DNA of 64,000 nucleotides from Nematopogon swammerdamellus (taxonomy: Eukaryota > Arthropoda > Insecta > Lepidoptera > Adelidae). The notes beneath the pieces are model-generated. The model did no database searches and was not told the origin of the DNA. It saw only the letters and a program-made list of their open reading frames with translations. The stretch is taken from the NCBI GenBank assembly GCA_946902875.1, contig OX336345.1, positions 7,719,395 to 7,783,394 on the forward strand, given 5' to 3'. A program made the translations under genes and the position numbers. Below are positions 45,306-55,291 of the stretch, in pieces. Positions within the stretch are counted from its first letter, which is position 1, and every line of letters starts with the position of its first letter.

Positions 45306-45639
45306 ACAACAACAACAAACAGGAAAAAATTGTCAGTATGGAGTAGGACTTTTCTTCGACTTTTTACGTAAAATGCATCTCAACTCAGTACAAACAAATG
45401 TACTCAATAGGTCCGGAATATAATGAAAAAGAGAAAAAACATCACTTACCGGTCCATTCTTCTGTATTTGGTGAACAAACTCAACGAACATTCACTACAC
45501 CGACCCACAACACAACACCCACAACAATGACGACAGATATGATATTTTTTTCCTACTCTGTCGGCTCGTTGTTGTCTTCGGTAATGATAGTGTTGGTAGA
45601 TCAATTTTGTCAACTTTATAGTATGTCTCTTTGTACTAA

Positions 45640-45786
45640 TACTATAATAGTAGATTGTGTAGGGAAAAATTATTTTTCGGCCCATGCAGCGGTTTGGAGC
45701 GGTGGCGGGTTAATATTGACCGCTCCATAGATGACGGTATAAATGCTCGGCGGGCAATATTGCCCGCTCCAGTGATGAAGGGTTAA
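45640..45786 (-). mobile_element. piggyBac-like terminus at a TTAA site
   Basis: Read on the minus strand the sequence starts TTAA CCCTTCATCACTGGAG, then carries two related blocks GGAGCGGGCAATATTGCCCG and GGAGCGGTCAATATTAACCC. A TTAA followed by CCCTT is the hallmark of piggyBac-type ends. No opposite end or transposase is recognised, so it would be a non-autonomous or solo end. Confidence 0.45.
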
Positions 45787-45918
45787 AAAGATATTTCAGT
45801 TTCCGCAACACCATCAGGAGGCTTTTTTTATCTAAAAATAATCCTACAGGACATTGAATAGCTCGCTTTTCTCAATCTGCTTTCTTTACTTTCTTTATAT
45901 TTCGTTACTTGATAGAGT

Positions 45919-46028
45919 ACGCGGCGCGTAACTTGGCCGCTGTGCGAGCGGGACAGCGTTATACCAGCGATCGCATGCGTATAACGTCGTCCCTCTCGCA
46001 CAGAGGCCAAGTTACGTGCCGCGCGCTA
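45919..46028. repeat. GC-rich inverted repeat, about 44-bp arms
   Basis: GCGCGTAACTTGGCCGCTGT and CGAGCGGGACAGCGTTATA pair imperfectly with TATAACGTCGTCCCTCTCGC and ACAGAGGCCAAGTTACGTGC. The inner spacer is CCAGCGATCGCATGCG. Probably a small foldback DNA transposon. Confidence 0.8.
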
Positions 46029-46440
46029 TAATCTCCACCCACCCACTTACTTAACGCTGCCCGCGTTACGTTAGCGCTATTAAAGGCGCTAGCGACTGTG
46101 CAGGCAAACAGATGAAATTAATAGCGTCATACCCCTCCAGGCAACGTGGCCGCGCAGGCGCTTTGGACGTGAAATAAATCCTTGTCTTACGCCGAGATCT
46201 CATATTACAGATCATAAAAAATCTGTAATTAAAATACGAGAGCGAGATATACGGAGGGTATTGAGTTTTAACCATTATTCTTGGATGTTTGACTACGGCG
46301 GCGGACGGACGCCAAGGACTGGGGAACTGGGGATAAATATTCATTTTTTAGATTTATTCTAAGTACTATATCTATCATAGAAAAAAATAGCACTTACTCA
46401 AGAAATGCTATAGATGAACATTATAATATAACATTCATCT

Positions 46441-46766
46441 GTACCGTGTGGGGCCGGTACTTTAAAAGAATAGCCCCACTGCATCTCTCCCCGTGCATGT
46501 CGTAAAAGGCGACTAAGGGATATGACTCCCTTCTTATATTACTAGGTGGTAGGGTTTAACCCATCCGGGTTGGTACCACCGCACTGAATGAAAGGTCGGT
46601 CGAAACGGCTATGTAAATAGTTTGTGTTTTCCGTCCAGTTCAGTGTAGCCGGCATGACCGAAGGGAAGCGCTGACGTGGCACCAAGTTCACCCGGTGTTA
46701 TGGGCTGACATCACGGATGTTGTAGGTGATGTAGCCAACAGTGTCAGTTTCAATAAAAAAAAAAAT
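46441..46766 (+). mobile_element. SINE family A, full length
   Basis: From GTACCGTGTGGGGCCGGTAC to GTGTCAGTTTCAATAAAA plus an A run. Little diverged from the copies at 15.67 and 30.72 kb. Confidence 0.93.
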
Positions 46767-46869
46767 CTATTATATTATAATACGATTACATAAGCAGCAG
46801 GTACACAAACGGCAAAGAATAATATGTACTTTAGTAGGTACCATATAAACTTTAATAATTATAACTCAG

Positions 46870-47495
46870 TTTAATTATACATTAAATTAGATAGGTGGTA
46901 TAAGTTTGATTTGAGTGAGTTTGCGAGTATCAAATCTGACATTAATGGAATGGCCATATCTTTTGATTGCGTTGATAGAAGCTTACTTTTTCTACACCTC
47001 AAAGAGACCTCGTAGACTTTAGTATTTTGAATTAATTTCAATACTTTGATATCTTGATCCAATTCTGAGAAAAGGGCCTTGACATACAAAACAAACAAAA
47101 CATTTTTTAAATGTCAAATAACTACAAATTTAAAATTTTTTCCTTTAAATTATGCTGTGAGGCCTTGCTTCTTAGCAAATTTCATGATTCCAGGTTAACG
47201 GGAAGTACTCTATAAGTTTTGATTTGATTTGCCAGTAAAAAAATATGTGACATTGATTGCCCCCTTGTTTGTGCGTTGACTTAGAAGCTTACAATTTCTA
47301 CACCTCCGAGGAAACGTAGACCAGTATTGATATTAATTTCAACTTGATCTACACGTTTCTGAGAAAAAGGGTCTTGACAGACCGACAGACAGCCAGCCAG
47401 CCAGCCAGCAAGCCAGACGGACAACAAAGTGATCCTATAAAGTATAAGGGTTCCATTTTTTCCTCCTTTGAGGTACGGAACCCTAAAAAGGTACC
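46870..47495 (-). repeat. Dispersed moth repeat with internal ~305-bp duplication
   Basis: The minus-strand start AGGGTTCCGTACCTCAAAGG (plus 47460-47485) and the GTCTGTCGG... words mark a family also seen at 27.16, 55.98 and 57.38 kb. Inside it, GAAGCTTAC...TTTCTACACCTC through TTCTGAGAAAA-GGGCCTTGACA occurs at about 46978-47084 and again at 47284-47380. Part of the element is therefore duplicated in tandem. Confidence 0.65.
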
Positions 47496-47649
47496 TATGT
47501 AATAATAATTCATGTAAAAATCTGTTTTTGTGCTTTCTTGTATTTAAAATGTGAAAATAAACATATAAAACAATAATAATATTACAGTTTATACCACTTA
47601 ATGTGTGGCAAGGGTGGGTTTCTTGCCCTAGGCAATTTCCTCCAGTCAA

Positions 47650-47815
47650 CCCGGTGGACCTACATTTTTACATGGAATCCGAACCATGGAGCAATGGGTG
47701 AAGGTATTGCACGTAATTTTTCAAAAAACTCATTGGTAAACGCCAGTTGCATTCGAACCTCGGACCTCTCGCAAGAGAGGACATCGCCCGAACTACTCAG
47801 CCACCCGCCGCCGCC
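47650..47815 (-). mobile_element. SINE family C head fragment, reverse strand
   Basis: CATTCGAACCTCGGACCTCT is a degenerate B box with CTACTCAGCCACCCGCCGCC as the A-box end. GTAATTTTTCAAAAAACTCA and TTGGTAAACGC are body. The 3' part is replaced by unrelated sequence near CAGTCAACCCGGTGGACC. Confidence 0.7.
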
Positions 47816-47819
47816 TCAA

Positions 47820-49165
47820 ATAAACTTCAAATTAGCCATCAAATTAGCTTGAGGAAATCTCATCACAGGAGTAAGTAAGCCAACCTTTTCCCCTTGTGTC
47901 ACCATGCTTAGCTGGTTTCATGTAAAATTGGAAACAGCCTAATATATTATGTCAAAAACAAATGTGTCAAATTCCTCGAGTTGTAGTGTAAAAATCAAAT
48001 CTTTTTAAAAAGCAATCAAACCCATAATAGTCTAAGACAAGCGGACAAATGTGGTTTGCGTTAAAGTTATACGTTTTACATATACCTAGATACTCACAAG
48101 TAACAATGCTTTTGATTTATCGTCTAACAACGAAATTATTTTACACACTCATACTATTTATTGACTATAATAAATAACGAAATGGGATATCATACATGGT
48201 AGATCGATTCTGAACGTTCAGAAACTTTAATGGCCGTCGTCAGATATGGCAGTATCATGAACGAGAGATGGAGATATTATAAGGGTAAAAATGTGTATCT
48301 GTATTAGGAAGACAGGTGAAATACTTTTTATTTAACTTTTTTTTCCCAATTTGGAAAAACAAACAGGATCTTACATCTAGAACAACAAGGTAATACTAAA
48401 TAAAATCCCAAAAAACAGCTGAAAAAGACATATAGGTCAGTATTGAGACTTGAACTTAATCAAACATTGTATGATTGTATCAAAAAACATTTTAAAACAA
48501 ATATTTTTAAGATACGTATAACTTTCTTTTTTGTAGCGATTGGAAGGCAATCCCTCCACAAGGCGACCTATTGCTGGTTTCTCCCTAGGTAATGATCCCA
48601 AATTTTATGTTCTACAAGCTTAGATCGTACAATAACTTGAAAAGGATCAATTGATTTACAACTGCTGTATTGAAAGACGATTCATTAGTAATAGAATTGT
48701 GGAAGAGGTAATTTACAAAGATTTATACGTAATCAATGACACCAAACTCTATAACTCCTTGCAAGTCAGAATAGGTGGTCCGTAAAGGACAACTACTATA
48801 TTGTATCTTTCTGTGAACTGAACACCCATATTTTAACCCGTGAAAAATTATCCTGTTACCACTGTCCACCTCAATCCTGATGGTTAAATAAGTGAAGCCC
48901 GGCTGTAACTATTTTAACGTGATTTGTGATGAAATTGTACACGAGCTTGACCTACTTTTAATACAATATATATTCTGATCAACATTAGCAGCAATTCTTT
49001 AAAATTCTGAACGTACCGAACGAGTACCATAAAGAAATTTGAATGGTCATGAAATCCCAAAATCGAAAATTTCCAAGCCAAAAACCATGAGAATAATATG
49101 TGGTTGTCCTATTTTGGTGCTGTCAAACATCACACACAGGCAACGATACGTTGCATTACGCGTGC
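47820..49165. other. Unassigned stretch
   Basis: AT-rich with no recognised features. Confidence 0.35.
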
Positions 49166-49191
49166 GGGGGGGGGGGGGGGGGGGGGGGGGG
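49166..49191. repeat. G26 homopolymer tract
   Basis: 26 consecutive G. Such tracts are error-prone in sequencing, so the exact length is uncertain. Confidence 0.95.
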
Positions 49192-49411
49192 AAGAAGCAG
49201 TGAAGAGATATCGTTAATAGTGATCCGAGGCGACGCAGAGCAGCTTACTGATTTGATTAATGATTTAGAGGATTTACTGCGGGGTCGTCGACCAGTCTTT
49301 ACTAAACTCCGGCGTGGGCGAACCACTGAGCTGGCGATATTCTTAACACATGTAGACAATCAAATTGATGTAGAATTTTTGGCTGGCGAGAAAAATGTTC
49401 ATCGAGTTTGA
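49192..49411 (+). CDS. Unassigned open frame after the G26 tract (weak)
   Basis: About 72 codons reading EEISLIVIRGDAEQLTDLIN, then DLEDLLRGRRPVFTKLRRGR and THVDNQIDVEFLAGEKNVH, with a stop at about 49409. It is charged, balanced and far less AT-biased than its surroundings. That could mean a remnant of transposon or host coding sequence. The upstream part is the G tract, so the true start cannot be set. No domain recognised. An exon is possible but not shown. Confidence 0.3.
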
Positions 49412-50835
49412 GGGCTTTGGTTAAAAGATCTAACAGAAGTGGGCAGAACTGTTCGGAAGAAGCGAAGTTACGAAAATTTGCATAAGCACTTACAATTCCA
49501 TTCTAATGTAATTCTTGTACCTTCACTTTATCCTTCTAGTTAGGATCTACATTCTCAAACACTTACCTATAATTTAGTCCAAATGTTAACACCCCTATCT
49601 AGAATATCTTAAATGTTTTATCGTTCTTTTGAATGTACATTTGTAGGCATATGAGCGTAAACATACTTTACTTAGACATATTTATTTCTATTTATCCGAT
49701 TAAGCCCTATAACATGTATTTGACAAGATTTACGATGTTTTCTTCTTCTTGATTGACCTTTTCTAGAATCTTGAAAAGGGTTGGCTAATTTTTGAGCTGA
49801 GCAGTAACTTCGTCCATTAGTAATTTCTGACCAGCACTCTGTCTCTATCGACTAATCTTATCTCTGTAATATTTTAATGAATATGAAATATGATATGCCT
49901 CTATGATTTCTCATAAAATCTTCACATTTATATCAGATCGATAAACTTTATATGCCTCGTGTGACTAGTTGGTAGTGCATCTTGCAAGTGAAGACGCTTT
50001 GTAGGAAATCTATAAACGAGTAGATAGGTAGGTACTCGTACAATCTCAATAGTACACTCGGATCCGACGCGGAGTCTGCGTGCGAAGTGAATAAGGAGAA
50101 ACGGGTACATTGTCTATGGGCGTCGGACTGTTTCAATTTCAGTTCGGTCGGAAGCAGCCGTGCGGGCGCATCCAAATGGTGTCTTCGATTCCAACACCGA
50201 CAGCGGTGCGAAACCTGACTCGTATTACTGATAAGAAGATTATACTCTTGTCTGCTTGCTACTACTTGGATTGTTATCAGCATCTCATGTCTACTTTCTA
50301 CTCTAGCATCTAATATTTTTACATGCAGACATCTTTACTATGGCCCCGAGAATTTTTGAGAATTGAGTTAGAGTGAATTTCGATTCGGCAACAGTAACAC
50401 TAATAACGCGTAATATATATATAGTATACGCGTAAGTAATGCGTCTGTGTATGTCGTTTGCATGGCCACTTGTTAGACTGATTTGATTGTACATGGGTTT
50501 TTCTGACTTAGTGCATATACTCAAAACAGAACTCGAGCAAACGCAATGCCTAACACTATAACAAAATAAGTATCATTTCCATACTTTATATCGGTCTTTT
50601 TTTTTCATTTTATTCATTTTCATTCTTATTCTTAGTGTTTTTCTTCTCCACCATGTTTCGATGTGCATTCTCCACCAAATTCGATTTACCTTCCCGTTTA
50701 CCGGTTTAGTTTTCGCTCATTCCAAATAGAATTTGGATCGTGCTTCTCAACCGTTTCTCCAAGGAGGCCTCGCTGGCTGGCTACGCGTGGCCTGGAGCAT
50801 TAGTATTCCTCCCTTCAACTCCATAAGCCACCACT
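49412..50835. other. Unassigned stretch
   Basis: No recognised features. Short open frames only. Confidence 0.35.
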
Positions 50836-50839
50836 CTCA

Positions 50840-51400
50840 CTCACCCTACACGTAACGATTGCACCGCATCAGGACGGTATTGAAATTTGAAACCTCGCTC
50901 TTATCCGCAAAGGGCATTATTTTATCGGCCACAGCAATGTCAGATGAACGTAGAATACGTGAGGCAAGTTTTTCGCGGAATAATAACCGGAGTATAGTAG
51001 CAGAAATGGATACCCAGTCTTGGATACTTGAAGGCTTGAAATGTCTTGTAAGGGGCGGTCTCTTCTTTTACAAATGAATCCTTCAAAGTCGGATTGAAAT
51101 ATTTGTAGGTTTGAATATTTGTAACCAAACTTGTGTTATCAACCTGATAATGAATTCCTTCCTGTATGTAATCTATAATGGCATACTTGACTTGCTGTAT
51201 TCCTGATGATATCCAATTATACCACCTTCCTGCCGGAACTATTTCCGACGCTAGCGTCGGTACTAGTACTTCCAATAAGTTCTTGACCAAGAAAACCGAA
51301 CAGTTACATACCATCTTGAATTTTTTCCTACAGAAAGAAAGAACAATGTTTCCCTTCATGGGTGCTCCACATGGGAATTTTAAAATATGAGTGGGAGCGA
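50840..51400 (-). pseudogene. Unassigned coding-like stretch, apparently frame-broken
   Basis: The minus strand is open from 51485 to 50940 (181 codons), the longest frame in the window outside simple repeats. It includes LKFPCGAPMKGNIVLSFCRK, GRWYNWISSGIQQVKYAII and YFNPTLKDSFVKEETAPYKT. A second minus frame then reads QDWVSISATILRLLFREKLA and RILRSSDIAVADKIMPFADK to a stop near 50842, as if the reading frame had shifted near 51030-51050. The first ~30 codons overlap an antisense LINE copy and are probably not part of it. Not matched to any family. It may be a decayed transposon or a pseudogene; low certainty. Confidence 0.3.
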
Positions 51401-51602
51401 TGGGAAGTTTTGTCCTAGACGCATGTACCTTGACCAGATCGGGCATGTGCTGAAGAAGGATCGAGTGCGTATTAACCGTAACCAACGAGCATGAATGAAG
51501 AACATTATGAGAGTGAAATTGGCCGCAGAGGTGTCAAGATCGTGCCGCGTGGAGATCCGTTATCTCTGCCTACCCCACCGGGAAACAAGCGTAACGCTAT
51601 AT
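51385..51602 (+). pseudogene. LINE family E ORF C-terminus and 3' end
   Basis: The frame reads MYLDQIGHVLKKDRVRINRN, then a stop, then MKNIMRVKLAAEVS. It parallels the 29.99-30.21 kb fragment and leads into the end CTCTGCCTACCCCACCGGGA, then AACAAGCGTAACGCTATATA. A stop codon and frame changes show it is dead. Confidence 0.65.
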
Positions 51603-51604
51603 AT

Positions 51605-52080
51605 CTAGAAAAGATCAATTTAGCAGACCGCCAAATTCGGATCCCTCAACCTCAGCAGAAATGTCCACAACATAATGAATGTGCTCGCTGTAGACCTTCT
51701 GGAAAGCGTACGTATTACATACGGCGAAAATCGCGCCCGCAAAAACTATTTCTTGGATAAATTTGACCACCATCAATAACGCGCATCGCCAAAGTAAACT
51801 AAGTCCACCCTGTGATTTGTTGTCGCAATCCTCGATGTCACTATTATTGATGAGGCTGGAGATTGGGAACCCTATCTACATCGTTTTGACCGCCTAACTC
51901 CCCTCGTCTTCTGCTTCTCCCTTTTACATTTACACTCCCCTTTTTTTTGTTATTGTTCCCCTTCTTGGTTGCTCAAGTCTTGCACGGAAATTTAGAAAAT
52001 GTGGAACACAAGAACAATTTAATCACACTATCACGTCACAGCAATATAACAAAACGGTTTTACGCTTATAAGCGTCTATA
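51605..52080. other. Unassigned stretch
   Basis: No recognised features. Confidence 0.3.
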
Positions 52081-52082
52081 AG

Positions 52083-52372
52083 GGCGGACGGCCGAGTGGT
52101 CTGGGCGTTGGCTTCGCTCTGGCCGGTGTGTACCAATGATTTTTGTACCAAAAATTTACGCGCATCCTCTTTCTGCTTCACCGGTCGGATCCGGTGTAAA
52201 ACTGTAGGTCCTTTCCCTTGCCCCTTACTAAGTGGTAGGCTCTAATTGTAGCCGACTGGGACGATAGTACCGTACTATGAAAGTAAGATGGTCGCATAGC
52301 AGCCTCGGCTTTATTCTCCTCTAGTCCATTATAGCCAGCAATCCAAAGGGAAGTCTCCGGTATGACACCTAT
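52083..52372 (+). mobile_element. SINE family C, 3' truncated
   Basis: Head GGACGGCCGAGTGGTCTGG (A box), body ACTAAGTGGTAGGCTC, TAGTACCGTACTATG and CTCCTCTAGTCCATTATAGC, ending at ATGACACCTATCG without the tail. The B-box region of the head is largely lost (GGCCGGTGTGTACC). Confidence 0.85.
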
Positions 52373-52410
52373 CGATATATAATTAATACAAATAATCACG
52401 TATAAATACT

Positions 52411-52715
52411 GAGTGCGGCTTGTATTTAAAAGAATAGCCCCACTGCATCTCTCCCGATATCCGACTAAGGGATAAGGACACGATGCCGTGCTTATTGGCG
52501 ACAGGCTAGGCACCTCTTAACTTGGCACGGTCCTTCCACCGAGTCATGCAGCAGGCAGGTGTGTCTTCATGCCTTACTTGCTGCTTGATGTAGTTATCTT
52601 GTCCGAATACTTTGCTAAACGTGGTGGTCGATGTTGCCCTGCAATTTACAAGAGTACTTGCAGCACAACACCGATCACTCTGCTTACCCCGATTGTCGGG
52701 ATATAGCGTAAGTAT
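52411..52715 (+). mobile_element. SINE family B
   Basis: GTGCGGCTTGTATTTAAAAG, CCCCACTGCATCTCTCCC, ACTTGGCACGGTCCTTCCAC, then GTGGTGGTCGATGTTGCCCT and ATTGTCGGGATATAGCG. A short deletion after CTCTCCC removes the CGTGCATGTCGTAAAAGG segment. Confidence 0.88.
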
Positions 52716-52887
52716 AGTATAAGTATCACGTATAAAAATGGCAACCCTGAAAAAATCTCATTCCAGATTAAGCAAACTTAACAGCAGAATATAATCAGCA
52801 ACTGTAGGACTAGTAAACGAACGTGAGGAAAACGAATAATACAAATAACAGTGCACAGCAGGTTTATTCTAAAGTAGGTCAGTATCG

Positions 52888-53275
52888 CTAACTGGGAATA
52901 TTTTTATTTTCCAGGTCGCCGCCGCCGCAGTGAAGGAAGACTCCTGAAGAATGCCGCCAGCGCGCCGGTGGTGGTCGCACGGCGGCGGCGGCGCGGCGCG
53001 GTGCGGCGGCGGGCACGCGACATGAAAAATGGGCTTCTAGTCCGGTGCCACCTAGCGCGGCCTAAGGAGCTTAGGATTTATTTTTATCGAGTCAGAATTA
53101 ATTATTTCTTGTTTATAGTTCACATATACGAGTTCTTATTCATATGAACAGGAACACTGAAGCATAGGCTTTTAAAATCAGCAATACGTAATGCCCCGAA
53201 TAGTCCAGATTCAATGTTACTTAATGTTTTTTTTAAACATTGCAAAAAAATTATAATAAACGTTTTTGTTCTATT
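52888..53275 (+). other. Candidate terminal exon with GC-rich 3' UTR
   Basis: CTAAC at 52888-52892 (branch-point-like) and TTTTTATTTTCCAG ending at 52914 make a textbook 3' splice site. The next bases are an abrupt GC-rich block (GCCGCC..., GGCGGCGGCGGCGCGG) to about 53035. In phase 0 it reads VAAAAVKEDS then TGA at 52945-52947. An AATAAA lies at 53255-53260. Together these could be the last exon of a plus-strand gene whose upstream exons lie elsewhere in or outside the window. A second frame stays open to about 53157 (Arg-rich), a likely composition effect. The 68-bp minisatellite begins about 90 bp after the AATAAA. Not proven. Confidence 0.35.
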
Positions 53276-53329
53276 TTTCTGAATTCATATTATTCCTTCC
53301 GTTATCTATCACTAGCTTTTGCCCGCGGC

Positions 53330-54236
53330 TTCGCTCGCGTGAAATTCGTATTTCAAAGGAAGAAAGTAAGTAACTAAGGCCAATCTGCGTTAAGGCAACA
53401 ATAAACCTTCTCAACTAAAGTAAGTAACTAACGGTGAGGCTTCAGGCTGAGCTGCATTCTCGAAGACAGTAAACCTTCTCGAAGAAAGTAAGTAACTGAG
53501 GGCGAGGCCGAAGGCCGAGCTGCGTTCAGGAAGACTATAAACCTTCTTGATGAAAGTAAATAACTGAGGGCGAGGCCGAAGGCCGAGCTGCGTTCAGGAA
53601 GACGATAACCTTTTCGAAGAAAGTAAGTAACAGAGGGTGAAGCCGAAGGCCGAGCTGCGTTCAGGAAGACCTTCTCGAAGAAAGTAAGTAAATAAGGCCG
53701 AGGCCGAAGGCCGAGCTCCGTTCAGGAAGACTATAAACCTTCTCGAAGAAATTAAGTAATTGAGGGCGAGGCCGAAGGCCGAGCTGCGTTCAGGAAGACT
53801 ATAAATCTTCTCGATGAAAGTAAGTAACTGAGGGCGAGGCCGAAGGCCGAGCTGCGTTCAGGAAGACGATAGCCTTTTCGAAGAAAGTAAGTAACAGAGG
53901 GCGAGGCCGAAGGCCGAGCTGCGTTCAGGAAAACCATAAACCTTCTCGAAGAAAGCAAGTAACTGAGGGCGAGGCCGAAGGCCGAGCTGCCTTCAGGAAG
54001 GCGATAACTTTTTCGAAGAAAGTAAGTAACAGAGGGCGAGGCCGAAGGCCGAGCTGCGTTCAGGAAGACCATAAGCCTTCTCGAAGAAAGTAAGTAAATA
54101 AGAGCGAGGCCGAAGGCCGAGCTGCGTCCAGGAAGACTATACACCTTTTCGAAGAAATCAAGTAATTGAGGGCGAGGCCGAAGGCCGAGCTGCGTAAAGA
54201 AAGACTATAAACCGTCTTGAATAAAGTGAGTAACTA
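53330..54236 (+). repeat. 68-bp minisatellite array 2, direct part
   Basis: The same unit as array 1 (GGCGAGGCCGAAGGCCGAGC, GAAAGTAAGTAAC). Units near 53340-53450 are decayed, and an entry phrase CTTTTGCCCGCGGCTTCGCT precedes them. Unit variants recur at about 264 bp (GATGAAAGTAA near 53550 and 53814), suggesting a four-unit higher-order period that differs from array 1. Confidence 0.95.
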
Positions 54237-54533
54237 TTGCCCATAGTTACTTACTGTCAGCGTCTTCCAGGACACAGTTCGGCCTTCGGCCGGGCCCTTA
54301 GTTACTTACTTTCTTCGAGAAGGACTATAGTCTTCCTGAAGGCAGCTCGACCTTAGGCTTGGCCCTCAGTTACCTGCTTAGTTTCTTCGAGAAGGTTGAT
54401 GGTATTCCTGAACGCAGCTCGGCCTTCGGCCTCGCCCTTTGTTACTTACTTTCTTCGAAAAGATTTATACTCTTCCTGAACGCAGCTCGGCCTTCGGCCT
54501 CGCCTTTAGTTTACTTACTTTCTTTGAGAATGT
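54237..54533 (-). repeat. 68-bp minisatellite array 2, inverted part
   Basis: After GTGAGTAACTATTGCCCATA the unit reads in the opposite orientation (GTTACTTACTTTCTTCGAG, CAGCTCGGCCTTCGGCC). The switch near 54236-54240 is spaced by at most a few bases, making a foldback with the direct part. Confidence 0.95.
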
Positions 54534-54980
54534 CTCCCTCTCCCTCTCTCTCTCCCTCTCCCTCTCCCTCTCCCTCTCCCTCTCCCTCTCCCTCTCCCTC
54601 TCCCTCTCCCTCTCCCTCTCCCTCTCCCTCTCCCTCTCCCTCTCCCTCTCCCTCTCCCTCTCCCTCTCCCTCTCCCTCTCCCTCTCCCTCTCCCTCTCCC
54701 TCTCCCTCTCCCTCTCCCTCTCCCTCTCCCTCTCCCTCTCCCTCTCCCTCTCCCTCTCCCTCTCCCTCTCCCTCTCCCTCTCCCTCTCCCTCTCCCTCTC
54801 CCTCTCCCTCTCCCTCTCCCTCTCCCTCTCCCTCTCCCTCTCCCTCTCCCTCTCCCTCTCCCTCTCCCTCTCCCGCTCCCGCTCCCGCTCCCTCTCCCGC
54901 TCCCTCTCCCTCTCTCTCTCCTTCTCCCTCTCCTTCTCCCTCTCCTTCTCCCTCTCCTTCTCCCTCTCCCTACACCATCC
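54534..54980. repeat. (TCCCTC)n hexanucleotide array, about 440 bp
   Basis: Essentially pure CCCTCT repeats from about 54550 to 54873, then variants with CCCGCT and CCTTCT. Long open frames through it (Ser-Leu, Ser-Pro, Arg-Glu) are artefacts, not genes. All pyrimidine on the plus strand. Confidence 0.98.
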
Positions 54981-55290
54981 CTCCCTCTTGCCCCACCCAC
55001 CCCCTGCCCTACCTTCCCTTCTTTTCGTCCCCCCTCCCATCGCTGATCTTCCTCCCCCACCCTCCTTCCCCTTCCTTCATCTCCCTACCTCCGCTCCTCT
55101 CCCTACCCATCCTCCCTCCCCTCCGCCTCCTCTGCCGACCCCTCCTCACACCCTTCCATATCTCTACGTCCACCTCCCCTGTCGCCCCTCCCTCATCTCC
55201 CTCCCTCTATGCCTCTATTTACCCCCACCCCCTTCCCCCTTCGTTCCCCGTTCATAGCTCCCCCTCGCTCCCTCCCTCTCTCCCTAATCG
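54981..55290. repeat. Pyrimidine-rich continuation of the TCCCTC tract
   Basis: C and T make up nearly all bases over about 300 bp (CCCCACCCACCCCCTGCCC, TCCCTCCCTC). It extends the strand asymmetry to about 750 bp in total. Confidence 0.9.
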
Positions 55291-55291
55291 A

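Noticed and set aside
53752..54144. 130-codon minus frame with repeated [16 protein letters not shown]
   Set aside because: Translation of the 68-bp minisatellite; it is open only because the units are alike, and 68 is not a multiple of 3.
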